DNA from: Stenogyne calaminthoides | Taxonomy: Eukaryota > Streptophyta > Magnoliopsida > Lamiales > Lamiaceae | DNA: 64,000 nt | Reading direction: 5' to 3' | Assembly (NCBI GenBank): GCA_037126765.1 | Contig: JBBCBC010000043.1 | Location: 1,736,001 to 1,800,000 of the forward strand | Shown: in pieces, positions 11,985 through 24,524 of the stretch | Numbering within the stretch: the first letter of the stretch is position 1 | Layout of the letters: the number at the start of each line of letters is the position of its first letter | Notes under the pieces: model-generated | What the model saw: only the letters and a program-made list of their open reading frames with translations | The model's database searches: none | What the model was told of the DNA's origin: nothing | Position numbers and translations under genes: made by a program

Positions 11985-12425
11985 TATATATAGTAGTGAT
12001 ATAGAATCCACTATATCGTTTTTTATGGAGCCAGATTAATGAGGTGTCATGTCAACTCATCATCCACATAATTAATTCTACTTAAATAAATTATAGAATA
12101 TTTTATAATATATTATACCCTAAATCATGAACCGTTCGGGTCGGGTGAAAAAAAAAGTTTTTTTTTTTTTTTTCATTTCAGTTCAGTTCAATTTTATTTT
12201 TTACCCGGCCAGACCCGAATTCGGCCCGAGTGGTTCATGGTTCACCCGACACGAATGGTTCATGATTTAGGGTTTAGGGTTCACGAGGTATAATATATTA
12301 TAAAACATTCTATAATTTAGTTAAGTAAAATTAATTATGTGGATGATGAGTTGGGATGACACCTCATTAATCTGGTTCCATAAAAAATCAGATAATGAAT
12401 TCTATATTACTACTATATATATATT
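11985..12425. mobile_element. long-palindrome (foldback) MITE, about 440 bp
   Basis: The left arm (about 11985-12155) and right arm (about 12195-12425) are reverse complements over about 170 bp. Landmarks are TAGTAGTGATATAGAATCC, ATGGAGCCAGATTAATGAGG and TATAATATATTATACCC on the left, with their complements on the right. The loop is a poly(T) tract and GGTTCATGGTTCACCCGAC-type words shared with the MITEs at 42.3 and 45.7 kb. Exact termini and target duplication are obscured by flanking TA repeats. Confidence 0.75.
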
Positions 12426-12727
12426 TACTATTAGAGTAACTACTTTCCCTCCTAAAATAAAGTAATCATTATCCTCATTTTAATTACTCACTTATCCTCA
12501 TATACAATAAGTTCTCCTCAATAATTCTCTATGCCACAATCGACAATCTGTTTTTGTTACATTTTTCCAAAATTAGAGCACATCACTAATGATATTATCA
12601 CTATGAACATAATTTTTCCTTCAACATATCCGAGTACATAAAAAGGGAAAAGAGCTTCATTTTCACTCCCATCGATAAACTTCAACCAAATACCACCTTA
12701 TACATTTTTGGCTTGAGGCATGGTTTA

Positions 12728-13079
12728 GGGTATATTTGTTTCGGGACTCATCCGGATGGATTTAGAACTTTGAAAATCACATTTCATTATAGTTTGAGAT
12801 TTAAAATTAGACTTCAAAATCATCTCCTATAAAGTACACCTACACCCTTATTTTTCACAAAATTCAATACAATTACATCACTACTTTTTCCACTCTCAAC
12901 ACAATATAATAATATCATATCAATCATTATTAAATATTGATTTGACATAAAGTAAAATCCCACCCTATCAAAATCTCAAAACAAACAGATATTTTTTACT
13001 ATTCACCAAGACTTTCAAATCCATAAAATTTCGAAGTCATGACTTCCCGGCACACCTAAATCCCGAAATAAACATACCC
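12728..13079. mobile_element. Tourist-like MITE (PIF/Harbinger), 352 bp
   Basis: Ends GGGTATATTTGTTTCGGGA and (reverse complement) GGGTATGTTTATTTCGGGA, flanked by TTA on both sides (12725-12727, 13080-13082). It is the same family as the nested copy at 45787-46127. The right end lies only about 50 bp from the copia element. Confidence 0.85.
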
Positions 13080-13132
13080 TTAGATTCTGCGTCTCCCGCA
13101 CATCCCACGTTTCTTTTCTCTCTCCTCCTAAC

Positions 13133-15082
13133 TCTTGGGGTTATATTGGAAATTATGTTTTTACTTTGTATAACCAAACTGAATTTCGGTCTTATTTACA
13201 GAAATAAATTATTTATCACTGATGCTTTAAATATCATTGAATGTTACATATATTTACTGCATAACTGTTCAATAAATAGTACGCGTTACATTGTAGTTAA
13301 TTTAGTGATACTAGATCACAGAAGATTAAATTAACAGTTCCTTGTAACCAAAAGTACACCATTCACGACCTCGATGGAAATGAACAATCCATCGTGAAAG
13401 GTTGAAGTGTAAGGCTCAGATTGGCTTGTCTTGACCAAGAGATTACACTAGTGCATGACTGATGCACTGAATAGGACATACAGGAGGACAAATTCTTCAA
13501 CACTGAACTAGGAAGAATTAGACCTCCGTTATTTCTTAATCTTCGTCCCTTAAATAGGATCGTGTGTGGTTAGTAATTATTGCTTTGACTTATGACGGGT
13601 AGAGAATCAATGAGATTCAATACTTTATATTTTGGGCAATATTACTGGTCACATGCGATTGCTAAGATTTAATACGAAGAATCGTGTGCAAGTACGCTTG
13701 TTCGATTTGCCCCCTTGGGAGGTTCATAAGATTTATCATACCAAATCTTGCAAGTGGAACTAGTTTCCGGTATGGATAATAATGTTGAACTCTTCCTTAA
13801 TCAAGGACAAAATATATTAATTACTGGAAAGCTATTTCAGTGGCTTGAATTAATTAATGGACTAGATAATCTTAAACACAGGAGATAATAACCGGGAGCC
13901 ATATTAACAGTAATATGGGTTAAGATGGATAGTGCAATATTAATTATGTAGTGTGATTAATTAATATTTATGGGCTTGAATAATATTGTGGCTCAATATT
14001 AGATATTCAAAGTCCATTAGAAGGTTCAATCTTAATTCTACTAAAGGCCCCTCAAGTAGCCCAAACATAATGTCCAGTAACTGAAAAATGTGTTTAAAAT
14101 AAAATAAATTATTGTTGCCTAATTTTCCTAAAAGTTTCGAAAATAATAAATAAAAGAGGGAGAAAGATTTTCTTTGAATTTTGTTATGGAATGTAGATAA
14201 GTATTCTTGGAATACAAGATTATCTCATTAAATTCAAGAAATCTCCCACTTGGTTATTTATTAAGCATATTTCGAAATTTATGAATAAATAAGGAGAAGA
14301 AAGATTTTCTTGATTTTCTTGAAAATATATTATGGAAGATATGTATTCTTGGAATACAAGAATATCTCATAAATGCAAGAAGATCCAAATCTTGGATTCC
14401 TACTCCTTATTTTTCGAAAAATACCATAACAAGAGGAGTTGAAATTTTTGTGGAATATTTAATTATGGAGAAAATAATATATGTGATATATTCAAGATTT
14501 CTTGGGGATTAAGAAAAAGATTTTCCCATCTTTATTTCCAACTAAAATTTCGACCAACCCCTCATTATAAATAGGGGATGAATGTTTCATCCCAAGGTGA
14601 ACACGAAAATTAGTTTTTCGAAAAAATATCAAAGTCGATAAAATATCAAATATTTTGAAACGTCGACAGATTGTGTATTTTCGAAAAACCTCAATTGTGA
14701 GTGTGCAATTCCATGTGTTGGAAAAATTAGAAATCCACAAATGTGGTGCAACATAATTTTATTTTTCCTTTTGTTAAATTGTTCGCGAGTTCCTTCCACC
14801 GGATTGTTGAACAAGGGCAAGTGAATACTTGAGAAGGCTTTTTGGTGTGTTCGTGTGAACGGGATCCATCTTCTCAACGGTTGTCACTCCGAGAGGTTAG
14901 TTCACATAAACCCGTAGCAATTTTGCATGCGTAGGATTTATGTGAACTGTTTATATGCATGATTTGTTGTTGAATTATTATTTGAATTAATATAGGATTA
15001 ATTCATGCTAGTAATAATTGTTAGAATTAATTTGTATTTAAATATTCATCCCGAATAGATCCGGGCAATTAATTCCCCAACA
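13133..15082 (+). repeat. copia left LTR
   Basis: Starts TCTTGGGGTTATA (the canonical TG is changed to TC) and ends CCCCAACA. It contains CATTATAAATAGGGG near 14560, a good TATA-like promoter element. It matches the right LTR along its whole length. Confidence 0.92.
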
Positions 15083-15414
15083 ATCGTATCGAGCATCGGT
15101 TTAGACTCTGAATTTTAAATTGTAATTTAATTCATTTTCATTAAATTTGAAATTGGATAGTAGAATTGCTAGATCTTTTTTGCAGGTATCCAATTGTCAT
15201 GGTATTTGATGAATGTTCATATTTATGCATGCATATAAATTTTGGTTTTTTTAATTCGATTCGATTCAAATTATTTTTTTGCCTCGTGAGAAAATCCACG
15301 GAAGAGATTAGGATTTATTTGATCTGCTCAATGTAATAGACTAGTCTAGATTCAGGTTTATTTATTTTTGTAAATAAATTAGAACCGGATCTAAACGGAT
15401 ACGAGACGAAGAAT

Positions 15415-15905
15415 TAAAATTTAGATCCAAAACCCTCGCGTCTGTGGCGTCGTCGCAATAAATATGCCAAGGAGGCAGCCTGTGACGCGGACGTGGCGTA
15501 GTGCACACGTACGGGCGTAGGTCGGGCTTGTCGATCGCGCTGCGGCCTAAAGCATGTAGGCAAATTCGCGGCGGGGCAAATGCGGCCTGCGCTGGCGAAG
15601 GCCTTCCTACATGACGCAAGGCGAAAGGGCGGCATGCAGGGCGCAGCGGATTCGGCATATGGGCGTGGCGGCGCTCGGCCAGGCGGCTTCCGGTACGCGG
15701 CGCTTGCTGAGATCTATCGGTATCGCCGAAGCGCCGCTACGCCCGTCTGGCGCTGCATAGCGCGTTGACGACGGGCCTTGACGACATACAGGGAGGTGGC
15801 GTGCACTCCGACCCACGAAGTTGGTCGATGGCGTCACTTTGCGTGGCAAACCTTCGAGATGAGCGATGAAGGCGAAGAAGAGCGATTTCTCGAGATCAAG
15901 ACATG
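15415..15905. other. GC-rich block in the copia leader
   Basis: About 490 bp rich in G, C and CpG lies between AT-rich parts of the untranslated leader. Short open frames exist on both strands but none resembles a known protein, and high GC alone lowers stop-codon frequency. It could be captured host sequence or a GC-rich leader domain native to this family. Confidence 0.6.
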
Positions 15906-16619
15906 ACAAAAATTAACCGTGACAATTGGGATATATGTGCCCAATGTGTTTAATTTTGTTTTGATGTTTATGCATTATTTTATGCTTATTTAAATTGTGT
16001 TTAAATTTGCGATGCATGAGAAAATGTTTTGAAAAATCTTACCTTTCGAAAATTACTAAGTATGCTTAAACAATTAATTGACAATTTTATTAGGATAATA
16101 AAATTGAATTAATTTTGACCTCCATGATTTATTTATTTGTGAATTCTTTTGGAGAAATTCCCCCCACGGGACGGTCAAAAGATAGCTTTCACATGAATAA
16201 ATTCCAAATGGATGATTGTGGATTATTACTAGTGGCAACGATGACTCTCCCCACGAGGCTCGTTCAAAGCGAAATAATAATTCTGTATTTAATCATGGTT
16301 ATTACTTAGGTATAAAATTGATATGCATATACTTTCTCGAAGTCCCTGTCAATTTTATATTGGTCAAGTGGGAGCCAACTATTAATCTGGATATTAAAGG
16401 TTTTAACTGTTCTTGTTTGTAACCTGCTTGAATGTGTTTAAATAATGACCCACCCCACGTGGCTTATTTAAACTGTTTTGAGATGTTGGCTGATGCATGT
16501 TCATATTTTTTTTTTGAGATTTTAATATGATGCATGTGATCGAACCTTGTGATATATTTGTGCTTATGCATATAGTTATTTATTTCAGTTCAGCATGTCG
16601 TAACCTTTTAATCCACTGC

Positions 16620-17280
16620 TATTATACTTAAAGTCAATAGAATAAGTATGAAAACTATATTGATTGGAAACGAAAAATTATAATTGTCCTAACTGCACAA
16701 AAGCACAAGTGGATTCTTGACACACCAAAATCAGATGAGCCAACTGACGAGTCAAAAATGTGGGACTCGTCAGATCACCTTGCGAGAGATGTCGTTGCTG
16801 AAAATGGTGGAGGGCAAACCCGTAAAGGATTACGTCCTCAAAATTGATGGCCCATCTGAACAAACTTGAGGCTCTAAGTGCAGATTATAACCTGGAGACT
16901 CGGATGAATTTGGTACTTCACTCTCTGCCCAAAAGTTTTTGAGCATTTTGGCCTCGCTAGCTGATTTGTTACAAGCTTTGGTCTCGGCAGAGATGTTGAT
17001 GGGGCACCAAACTCAAGCTTTGAACGACAAGTGGTCCATCTTCATCTTCTAGGCCAAGGGTAGGCAAGAAGAAGAAGAGAACCAAAAGCCATAAGCAATA
17101 AAACTCAACTGTTGCCAAGGGCAATGGTAAGATGAGGAATGCTTGTGGTGTCAAGGAAAATCCATAGAGGAAGTGCTTCAACAACGGTAAGGACAATGGA
17201 GGTTTGCCTATTCCAACCCCAAAAGGGCCGGAAAGAAAGGTAATTCTCACGCACTAGTTGTTGAAACTTGTTTAGCGGCG
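16620..17280 (+). pseudogene. copia gag remnant
   Basis: Broken plus-strand frames include a segment reading MVEGKPVKDYVLK and, after frame changes, LSADYNLETRMNLVLHSLP, typical of UBN2-type copia gag. Stops and frameshifts follow (for example a TGA near 16939). No complete zinc knuckle was found. Confidence 0.65.
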
Positions 17281-17284
17281 TATA

Positions 17285-18480
17285 CTTCTCATTCGTGGGT
17301 AGTTGATACGGGATCCACTGATCATGTTTGCTTCACGGGTTCAAGCTGACCCGGCAACTTAGTGGGAGTGAGATCCTCATCACACTGGGCGATGCTACGA
17401 GAGTGGCAGCTGAAGCAGTGGGAGAAGTGCACCTGTCTTTTGAAGACAGGGTTTTAATTTTAAGAGATGTTCTTTACGTTCCTACTTTTAGAAAGAATTT
17501 AATTTCGGTTTCTAAACTTTATATTGATGGATATTCGGTTACTTTTGATAAAGTTGTTACAATTTCTCTTTATGATAAATTTATCTGTCATGGAACATTG
17601 TTGAATAATCTCTATATAATTAACTGTGCACACCACTCGCGAAATGCATCCTATAACACATCAACTGTTTTCGATAAAAGAAAATGTTCATCAGACGTGA
17701 ACGAGACACTTCTATGGCATCTTAGATTGGGTCATATTAATCCAAAAAGGATCCAAAGGTTGGTAGAAGATGGTTCACTGGAGTCTCTCCAAGTTGAACC
17801 AATCCCAACCTGCAAATCATGTTTGGAGGGTAAAATGACCAAGAGGGCATTCGGAGCCAAGGGGAATAGAGCCAAAGAAATGTTAGAAATCGTTCACACA
17901 GACGTATGTGGTCCAATGTCAATCAAAGCAAGAGGAGGTTATGAGTATTTCGTCACTTTTATTGATGACTACTCAAGAATGCGACTATATTTTCCTTCTG
18001 AAGCATAAATCGAGACCTTTGAGAAATTCAAAGAATTTAAGGCTCAAGCTAAGAGAATCATAGGGAAAAGCGTACCAAGTCTCTACGATCCGATCGTGGA
18101 GGAAAGTACCTCAAACAATGAGTTTTTGAACTACTTGTCGGATGAGGGATTGTATCACTAAGCGCACCGGAACCCTCAACAAAAGCGGGGTTGCAGAGGC
18201 GAAGAAAGCAGAACTCTTTTAGAAATGGTTAGATCAATGATGAGTTATGCGGATCTACCCAAGTCGTTCTGGGGTCATGCCTTGGAAACAACGGTTTACA
18301 TTCTGAACTTGGTGCCATCCAAATCGGTTCCCAAAACTCCCAAAGAATTGTGGACCGGTATGCAAGCCCGGTTTTGAGACACATGAGAATTTGGGGATGG
18401 CGGCCCACGTGTTGGACAAGGAAGCGGGGAAAATTGGATCCTCGATCGAATTAAGGTTTTTATAGGATACCCCGAGGGAA
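17285..18480 (+). pseudogene. copia protease and integrase remnant
   Basis: Protease active-site motif SWVVDTGSTDHVC lies at about 17290-17330. The long open stretch 17328-18008 encodes the pre-integrase zinc motif (LWHLRLGHINPKRI ... CKSCLEGK) and the start of the integrase core (EIVHTDVCGPM, FVTFIDDYSR). A stop at 18006-18008 and several frame changes up to 18480 destroy the rest of the integrase core. Confidence 0.85.
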
Positions 18481-18491
18481 CAAAAGGGTGT

Positions 18492-20346
18492 ATGTTCTAT
18501 GGTCCCGAAGATCAAAAGGTGGTAATAAGCACCCACTTTAGATTTTTGGAAGAAGACTATATGAACGAAAGAAGACCCAGAAGTGATATTACCTTAAATG
18601 AGCTAAGGGGGCTAACCTCAGTGCCAACTGTACAAGATGACATACCAAACGACACACTTACACAACCGAAACCTCGTCGTAGTGGGAGGGTTGTGAGACA
18701 ACCGAGAGATTCATGGGGATAGGAGAGTCCTCGGACTTGATTCCCGGACAAGACGAATCAGACCCATGGACATATGACGAGGCAATCCAAGACAAGGATG
18801 CGGTTTCTTGGCAAACAACAATGAAAGCCGAAATGGGTTCTATGGATCATAACAGAGTGTGGGAGCTAGTCGAACCACTTAATGGAGTCAAACCCATTGG
18901 TTGCAAGTGGGTATCTGAGGAGAAAAAAGAGGGCCCGGACGGGAAGGTGGAAAACTTCAAGGCAAGGCTTGTGGCGAAAAGGTTATACTCGGAAAGAAGG
19001 GATCGACTATGAGGAAACATTTTCTTTGTAGCAATCTCAAGTCCATCTGAATTCTCTTGTCGATTGCTGCGCATCTCGACTTTGAAATCTGGTAAATGGA
19101 TGTCAAGACGGCTTTCCTTAACGGAAGTCTTGATGAAGAAATCTATATGCAACAACCCCAAGGCTTCATTGGAAAAGGCCAAGAACAACTAGTTTGTAAG
19201 CTCAAGAAGTCCATTTACGGACTCAAACAAGCATCCAGAGCTTGGAACCAATGTTTTGATCAAGTAATAAAGTCTTATGGGTTTGATCAAAACGAGTTCG
19301 AAAAGTTGTGTGTACAAAAAAGCGTGTCGGAGCGCATTGGTATTCTTAGTATTATCGTGAGGCGATATTACGCTCATCGGGGGAGCGATGTAAAGGTGTT
19401 ATCAGATGTAAGGGCATGGCTTTCAAAACAGTTTGATATGAAGGACTTAGGGGAAGCCGGACACATCCTTGGGATCAAGATTACTCGAGATCGCAAGAAA
19501 AAGATGATAGGCTTATCGCAAGCTTCATACATAGACACTGTCTTGAGGCGATTGAAAGATGCGAATTCCAAGAAAGGCCCGTGTACCTTTTCGGACATGG
19601 AATCTATCTATCAAGGAAATGTGCCCTAAGACACAAAAAGGAGATAGATGATATGAAAGGCATTCTTATGCTTCGATCGTCGGAAGCCTTATGTATGCAA
19701 TGTTGTGCACGAGACCAGGATATACGCTGCGTTGGCATGGTGGCAAGATATCAAAGTAACGAGGAAAAGAACATTGAACGACGATTAAAAACATACGAAG
19801 TATCGAAAAAAAAAAGAACTCGAGATAGAATGTTGGTTTATCAGTCAAGATAATCTAATCCCCATCGGCTACACGGACTCGGATTTCCAATCAGACTTAG
19901 ATTCCAGAAAATCTACCTCCGGTAGTGTGTTTTGCATGGGGGAGGAGCCATGACATGGAGAAGCGTTAAGCAGAAATGCATCGCCGATTCTACCATGGAA
20001 GCCGAATATGTAGCTGCTTGCGAGGCAGCGAAAGAAGCGGTTTGGCTCAAAAACTTCCTAGTGTACTTGGATGTAGTTCCGAATTTGCCAAAGACAATCA
20101 TCATTTATTGTGATAATCTTGGGAGCGGTTGCAAAATTCAAGGAACCAAGAGCCCACAAGGCCATCAAACACATTGAAAGGAAACATCATCTTATACGAG
20201 AAATCGTTAAGAGAGGAGATATAGAGGTGGCAAAGATCGCGTCAGAAGACAACCTAGCAGATCCATTCACAAAGGGTCTGCCTCAGAATACATTCGAGAG
20301 ACATGTGGAAGGAATGGGTGTCAAGACCGTTGTCAATCTGCTTTGA
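18492..20346 (+). pseudogene. copia reverse transcriptase and RNase H remnant
   Basis: Segments in different frames follow copia order: linker (18492-18722), RT start with VKPIGCKWV, RT core MDVKTAFLNGSLDEEIYMQ (from 19096) and KLKKSIYGLKQASRAWN. A frame change then removes the YVDD catalytic box around 19353-19385. MKDLGEAGHILGIKI follows, then RNase H with STMEAEYVAACEAAKEAVW (about 19990-20045) and ASEDNLADPFTKGLP near the end. The enzyme cannot be functional. Confidence 0.9.
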
Positions 20347-20463
20347 GTATAAGTGGGAGATATTATTAGGTTCGTGTAGGTGACATTAGATGTCACGTAT
20401 TAGGAACTACACGAGACATGATGTAGTATACTTAAAAGCAGACTTTGAGTATAAGTGGGAGAT

Positions 20464-22458
20464 TGTTGGGGTTATACTGGAAAGTATGCTTTTACTTTGT
20501 ATAACCAAACTGAATTTCTGTCTTATTTACTGAAATAAATTATTTATCAATGATGCTTTAAATATCATTGAATGTTACATATATTTACTGCATAACTGTT
20601 CAATAAATAGTACGTGTTACATTGTAGTTAATTTAGTGATACTAGATCACAGAAGATTAAATTAACAGTTCCTTGTAACCAAAAGTGCACCATTCACGAC
20701 CTCGATGGAAATGAACAATCCATCGTGAAAGGTTGAAGTGTAAGGCTCAGATTAGCTTGTCTTGACCAAAAGATTACATTAGTGCATGACTGATGCACTG
20801 AATAGGACCTACATGAGGACAAATTCTTCAGCACTGAACTAGGAAGAATTAGACCTCAGTGGTTCGTTATTTCTTAATCTTCGTCCCTTAAATAGGATCG
20901 TGTGTGGTTAGTAATTATTGATTTGACTTATGACGGGTAGAGAATCAATGAGATTCAATACTTTATATCTTGGGCAATATTACTGGTCACATGCGATTGC
21001 TAAGATTTAATACGAAGAATCGTGTGCAAGTACGCTTGTTTGATTTGCCCCCTTGGGAGGTTCATAAGATTTATCATACCAAATCTTGCAAGTGGAACTA
21101 GTTTCCGGTATGGATAATAATGTTGAATCGTTCCTTAACCAAGGACAAAAGATATTAATTAATGGAAAGCTATTTAAGTGGCTTGAATTAATTAATGGGC
21201 TAGATAATCTTAAACACGGGAAATAATAACCTGGAGCCATATTAACAGTAATATGGGTTAAGATGGATAGTGCAATATTAATTATGTAGTGAGATTAATT
21301 AATATTTATGGGCTTGAATAATATTGTGGCTCAATATTAGGTATTCAAAGTCCATTAGAAGATCCAATCTTAATTCTCCTAAAGGCCCCTCAAGTAGCCC
21401 AAACATAATGTCCAGTAACTGAAAAATATGTTTAAAATAAAATAAATTATTGTTGCCTAATTTTCCTAAAAGTTTCGAAAATAATAAATAAAAGAGGGAG
21501 AAAGATTTTCTTTAAATTTTGTTATGGAATGTAGATAAAGATTTTCTTTGAATTTTGTTATGGAATGTAGATAAGTATTCTTGGAATACAAGATTATCTC
21601 ATTAAATTCAAGAAATCTCCCACTTGATTATTTATTAAGCATATTTCGAAATTTATGAATAAATAAGGAGGGGAAAGATCTTCTTGATTTTCTTGAAAAT
21701 ATATTATGGAAGATATGTATTCTTGGAATACAAGAATATCTCATAAATTCAAGAAGATCCAAATCTTGGATTCCTACTCCTTATTTTTCAAAAAATACCA
21801 TAACAAGAGGAGTTGTGATTTTTGTGGAATATTTAATTATGGAGAAAATAATATATGGGATATATTCAAGATTTCTTGGAGATCAAGAAAAAGATTTTCC
21901 CATCTTTATTTCCACCTAAAATTTCGACCAACCCCTCATTATAAATAGGGGATGAATGTTTCATCTCCAGGTGAACACACAAATTGGTTTTTCGGAAAAA
22001 TATCAGCGTCGATAAAATATCAAATATTTTGAAACGTCGACAGATTGTGTATTTTCGAAAAACCTCAATTGTGAGTGTGCAATTCCATGTGTTGGAAAAA
22101 TTAGAAATCCACAAAGGTGGTGCAACATAATTTTATTTTTCCTTTTTGTTAAATTGTTCGCGAGTTCCTTCCACCGGATTGTTGAACAAGGGCAAGGGAA
22201 TACTTGAGAAGGCTTTTTGGTGTGTTCGTGTGAACGGGATCCATCTTCTCAACAGTTGTCACTCCGAGAGGTTAGTTCACATAAACCCGTAGCAATTCCG
22301 CATGCGTAGGATTTATGTAAACTGTTTATATGCATGATTTGTTGTTGAATTATTATTTGAATTAATATAGGATTAATTCATGCTAGTAATAATTGTTAGA
22401 ATTAAATTTGTATTTAAATATTCATCCCGAATAGATCCGTACAATTAATTCTCCAACA
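20464..22458 (+). repeat. copia right LTR
   Basis: Starts TGTTGGGGTTATACTGG and ends CTCCAACA. It carries a private 36-bp tandem duplication at 21503-21538 and 21539-21574 (unit begins AGATTTTCTTT) that the left LTR lacks, which explains part of its extra length. Confidence 0.93.
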
Positions 22459-22740
22459 CTAACTCACGTGTTTCATCATCCTCTCCCTTTATCTTTCTCA
22501 TACTTTTTTTTGATAAAACTTTATCTGAAATGGTCTCATAAGGTGAGACTATTTAAAAAATTAACACAAATTAACAATCATTTTTTTCAAAATGTTAAAA
22601 CGTTATTCTCAAATTATGATCTGTCTCATTGTGAGACCATCTTATACCAGACGTACTCTACTTTTTTTTTATATATATTTTATATTTATATGTAATATAT
22701 AAAATCACTATCACTATATAAATAGATATAACAGTTACAA

Positions 22741-22928
22741 AATCAAGTGACTTAACCCACTTGGCCACTGGGCTCCTCATTTGAGTGGGAGACCCAGGTT
22801 CGATTCCCTCTGGGAACGAATTTGAGTTATGAGAGTTATAAGGTGGATTGACGATTTCGTGGAGTATTTGAGTGCTTGGTGTACGAACTACTAACAACTA
22901 ACATCTAACTTTGCCCGATAAAAAAAAA
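22741..22928 (+). mobile_element. tRNA-derived SINE, 188 bp
   Basis: The insertion has a perfect 17-bp target duplication AGATATAACAGTTACAA (22724-22740 and 22929-22945). It has a tRNA-like head with an A-box-like TTGGCCACTGGG and the B box GGTTCGATTCC (about 22798-22808), and ends in an A run. These are defining features of a SINE copied by LINE machinery. The intact long duplication points to a young insertion. Confidence 0.9.
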
Positions 22929-22945
22929 AGATATAACAGTTACAA

Positions 22946-23739
22946 GTATGCGTGTGCAATTAAAAATATAATGACGATTCTTAGTATGATGATATATATA
23001 TATTTTTAGAACAATATGATGATTCTTCTAATTGAAATGATATGATGAAAATTTACAAAACTAACATTTCAAAGTTTATGATGGTCTTATTGTTATCAAA
23101 ATACATTAACACATACATCTAATATATTGTATGTTCTTAAAATAATTATAAAATGTAAAAACCTATAAAACTTGGCAAAGTATAGGTGAACAAGTTTCAC
23201 GGTGAAACTGGTTAAGAAGTGTGACTTATATTACTAAAGAGTGTGACTTTATACTATAAAGAGTATTACTCATAAAAGTGAAGGGTGTGACTTATATTAT
23301 AGCAGAGAGTATCATAGTGATAACTGAAGGGTGTGACTTATATTACTAAAGAGTATGTCAGTAAAAAAAAATCAATTTCACTGTGAACAAGTTTCACAAC
23401 ATACAAACTCATAAAACTTTTATAAAGATTTAGCCGAGCGGTATCTTAATTTATATTTTAAGGTGACCGATGTAATAAAAAATACTCTATATATACATGC
23501 GCTAAAAAATTGATGGACTTTTATTAAAAGAATTTTTTTATATGCACTATGTGTATCATGCAATTTAAGTGTATTTTTTAGATTTATAATTTATTTTAGT
23601 GAACACATTGAAATATTTCAATGAATGTAAGTTGTATATTTATAAAAATTCACTTGAGTTACACAATGAAAAAACCACCACTTTTATTAGAGTGTAATAC
23701 TCTTTAAAACTAAATAAAAACTTCTGTGAGCCCAAGTTC
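22946..23739. other. intergenic DNA with a small repeat cluster
   Basis: Between the SINE and the gypsy element no gene is seen. At 23185-23400 the word GTGAACAAGTTTCAC occurs at both edges of a block in which GTGTGACTTATATTA is repeated three times, giving a short degenerate, partly palindromic repeat. Confidence 0.55.
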
Positions 23740-23744
23740 ACTGT

Positions 23745-24389
23745 TGTTGTGGGCATATAGCGCGCGGACCCGACCTAAAAAGAAGCTGAGGAGGGCCGGA
23801 CCGAATTTTGCGCAAGTGTAACACCTCGCCAGAAAGATGGATGTAAGGGCACCTCAGGGACGAGCTTGCGACCTTGATCCACCTCGCAGGTCGCATATTG
23901 GCATGGGTACGGAGCATTAATTGAGGTGGGACCCGTGGCAGGCGAGCAACGCCAGGGACCTTACCTAAGAATGACCCTAATCAGAGATGTGTCAGTAAAT
24001 GACGGTAATGATGAGTAGCTAGGAGTAGTTAAACGGCTAAATCCCTGATTATCCGGATTTATCTCGGGCGACGTCCCAGCGACCTCCGACCTGAGTCACA
24101 TCAATCTTGTAGCATTTAATGTTTTGCAGAGCCACTTTCGGCCCCTTGTACTTGTATCCGGGAGAGTGAGCTCCACTCTCCCAAAAACTATAAATATGGG
24201 TCATTTATGACCAAGAAAAGAAAGAAATTAATACCATATCAAACCTCTTGCAAATTGATTGCTCAAACTCTTATTCTATCAAGCAATCATATAACTTAAA
24301 TACAATCCACTTTACACATTTATTGTTTGTGTCACTAAGATCGTTAAGCCACATCTTAATCCATAATCCTCATATTTTAGTGCACAACA
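23745..24389 (+). repeat. gypsy left LTR, 645 bp
   Basis: Starts TGTTGTGGGCATATAGC and ends GTGCACAACA. A TATA-like CTATAAATATG lies near 24188, after GAGAGTGAGCTCCACTCTC, a near-palindrome. The LTR is complete. Confidence 0.93.
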
Positions 24390-24524
24390 ATTGGCGCTAG
24401 AAGGAGGGTACTCTTTAAGAAATATCGAGCTAAATTCTTAGTGTTTTCTCATTGGAGTATTCCTCACGAATCTTCGATACAAACTCATCTTATACACCCA
24501 AATCTCTCAAAAAACTACTCAACC

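Larger units (their letters stand above)
13133..22458 (+). mobile_element. Ty1/copia LTR retrotransposon, complete but inactive
   Basis: A 9.3-kb element bounded by the 5-bp duplication CTAAC (13128-13132 and 22459-22463). LTRs of about 1.95-2.0 kb flank a copia-order interior: gag, DTGS protease, integrase, reverse transcriptase, RNase H. A degenerate initiator-Met tRNA primer site (like TGGTATCAGAGC) follows the left LTR at about 15085. The polypurine tract AAGTGGGAGA precedes the right LTR, and a 20-bp segment containing it (CTTTGAGTATAAGTGGGAGA) also occurs 102 bp upstream, at 20341 and again at 20443. The LTRs differ by scattered substitutions and small indels, so insertion is not recent. 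All reading frames are broken. Confidence 0.95.

Noticed and set aside
15362..15909. Overlapping open frames on both strands (60-100 codons)
   Set aside because: They arise from high GC and few stops in the copia leader, overlap each other on both strands and match no protein family I recognise.
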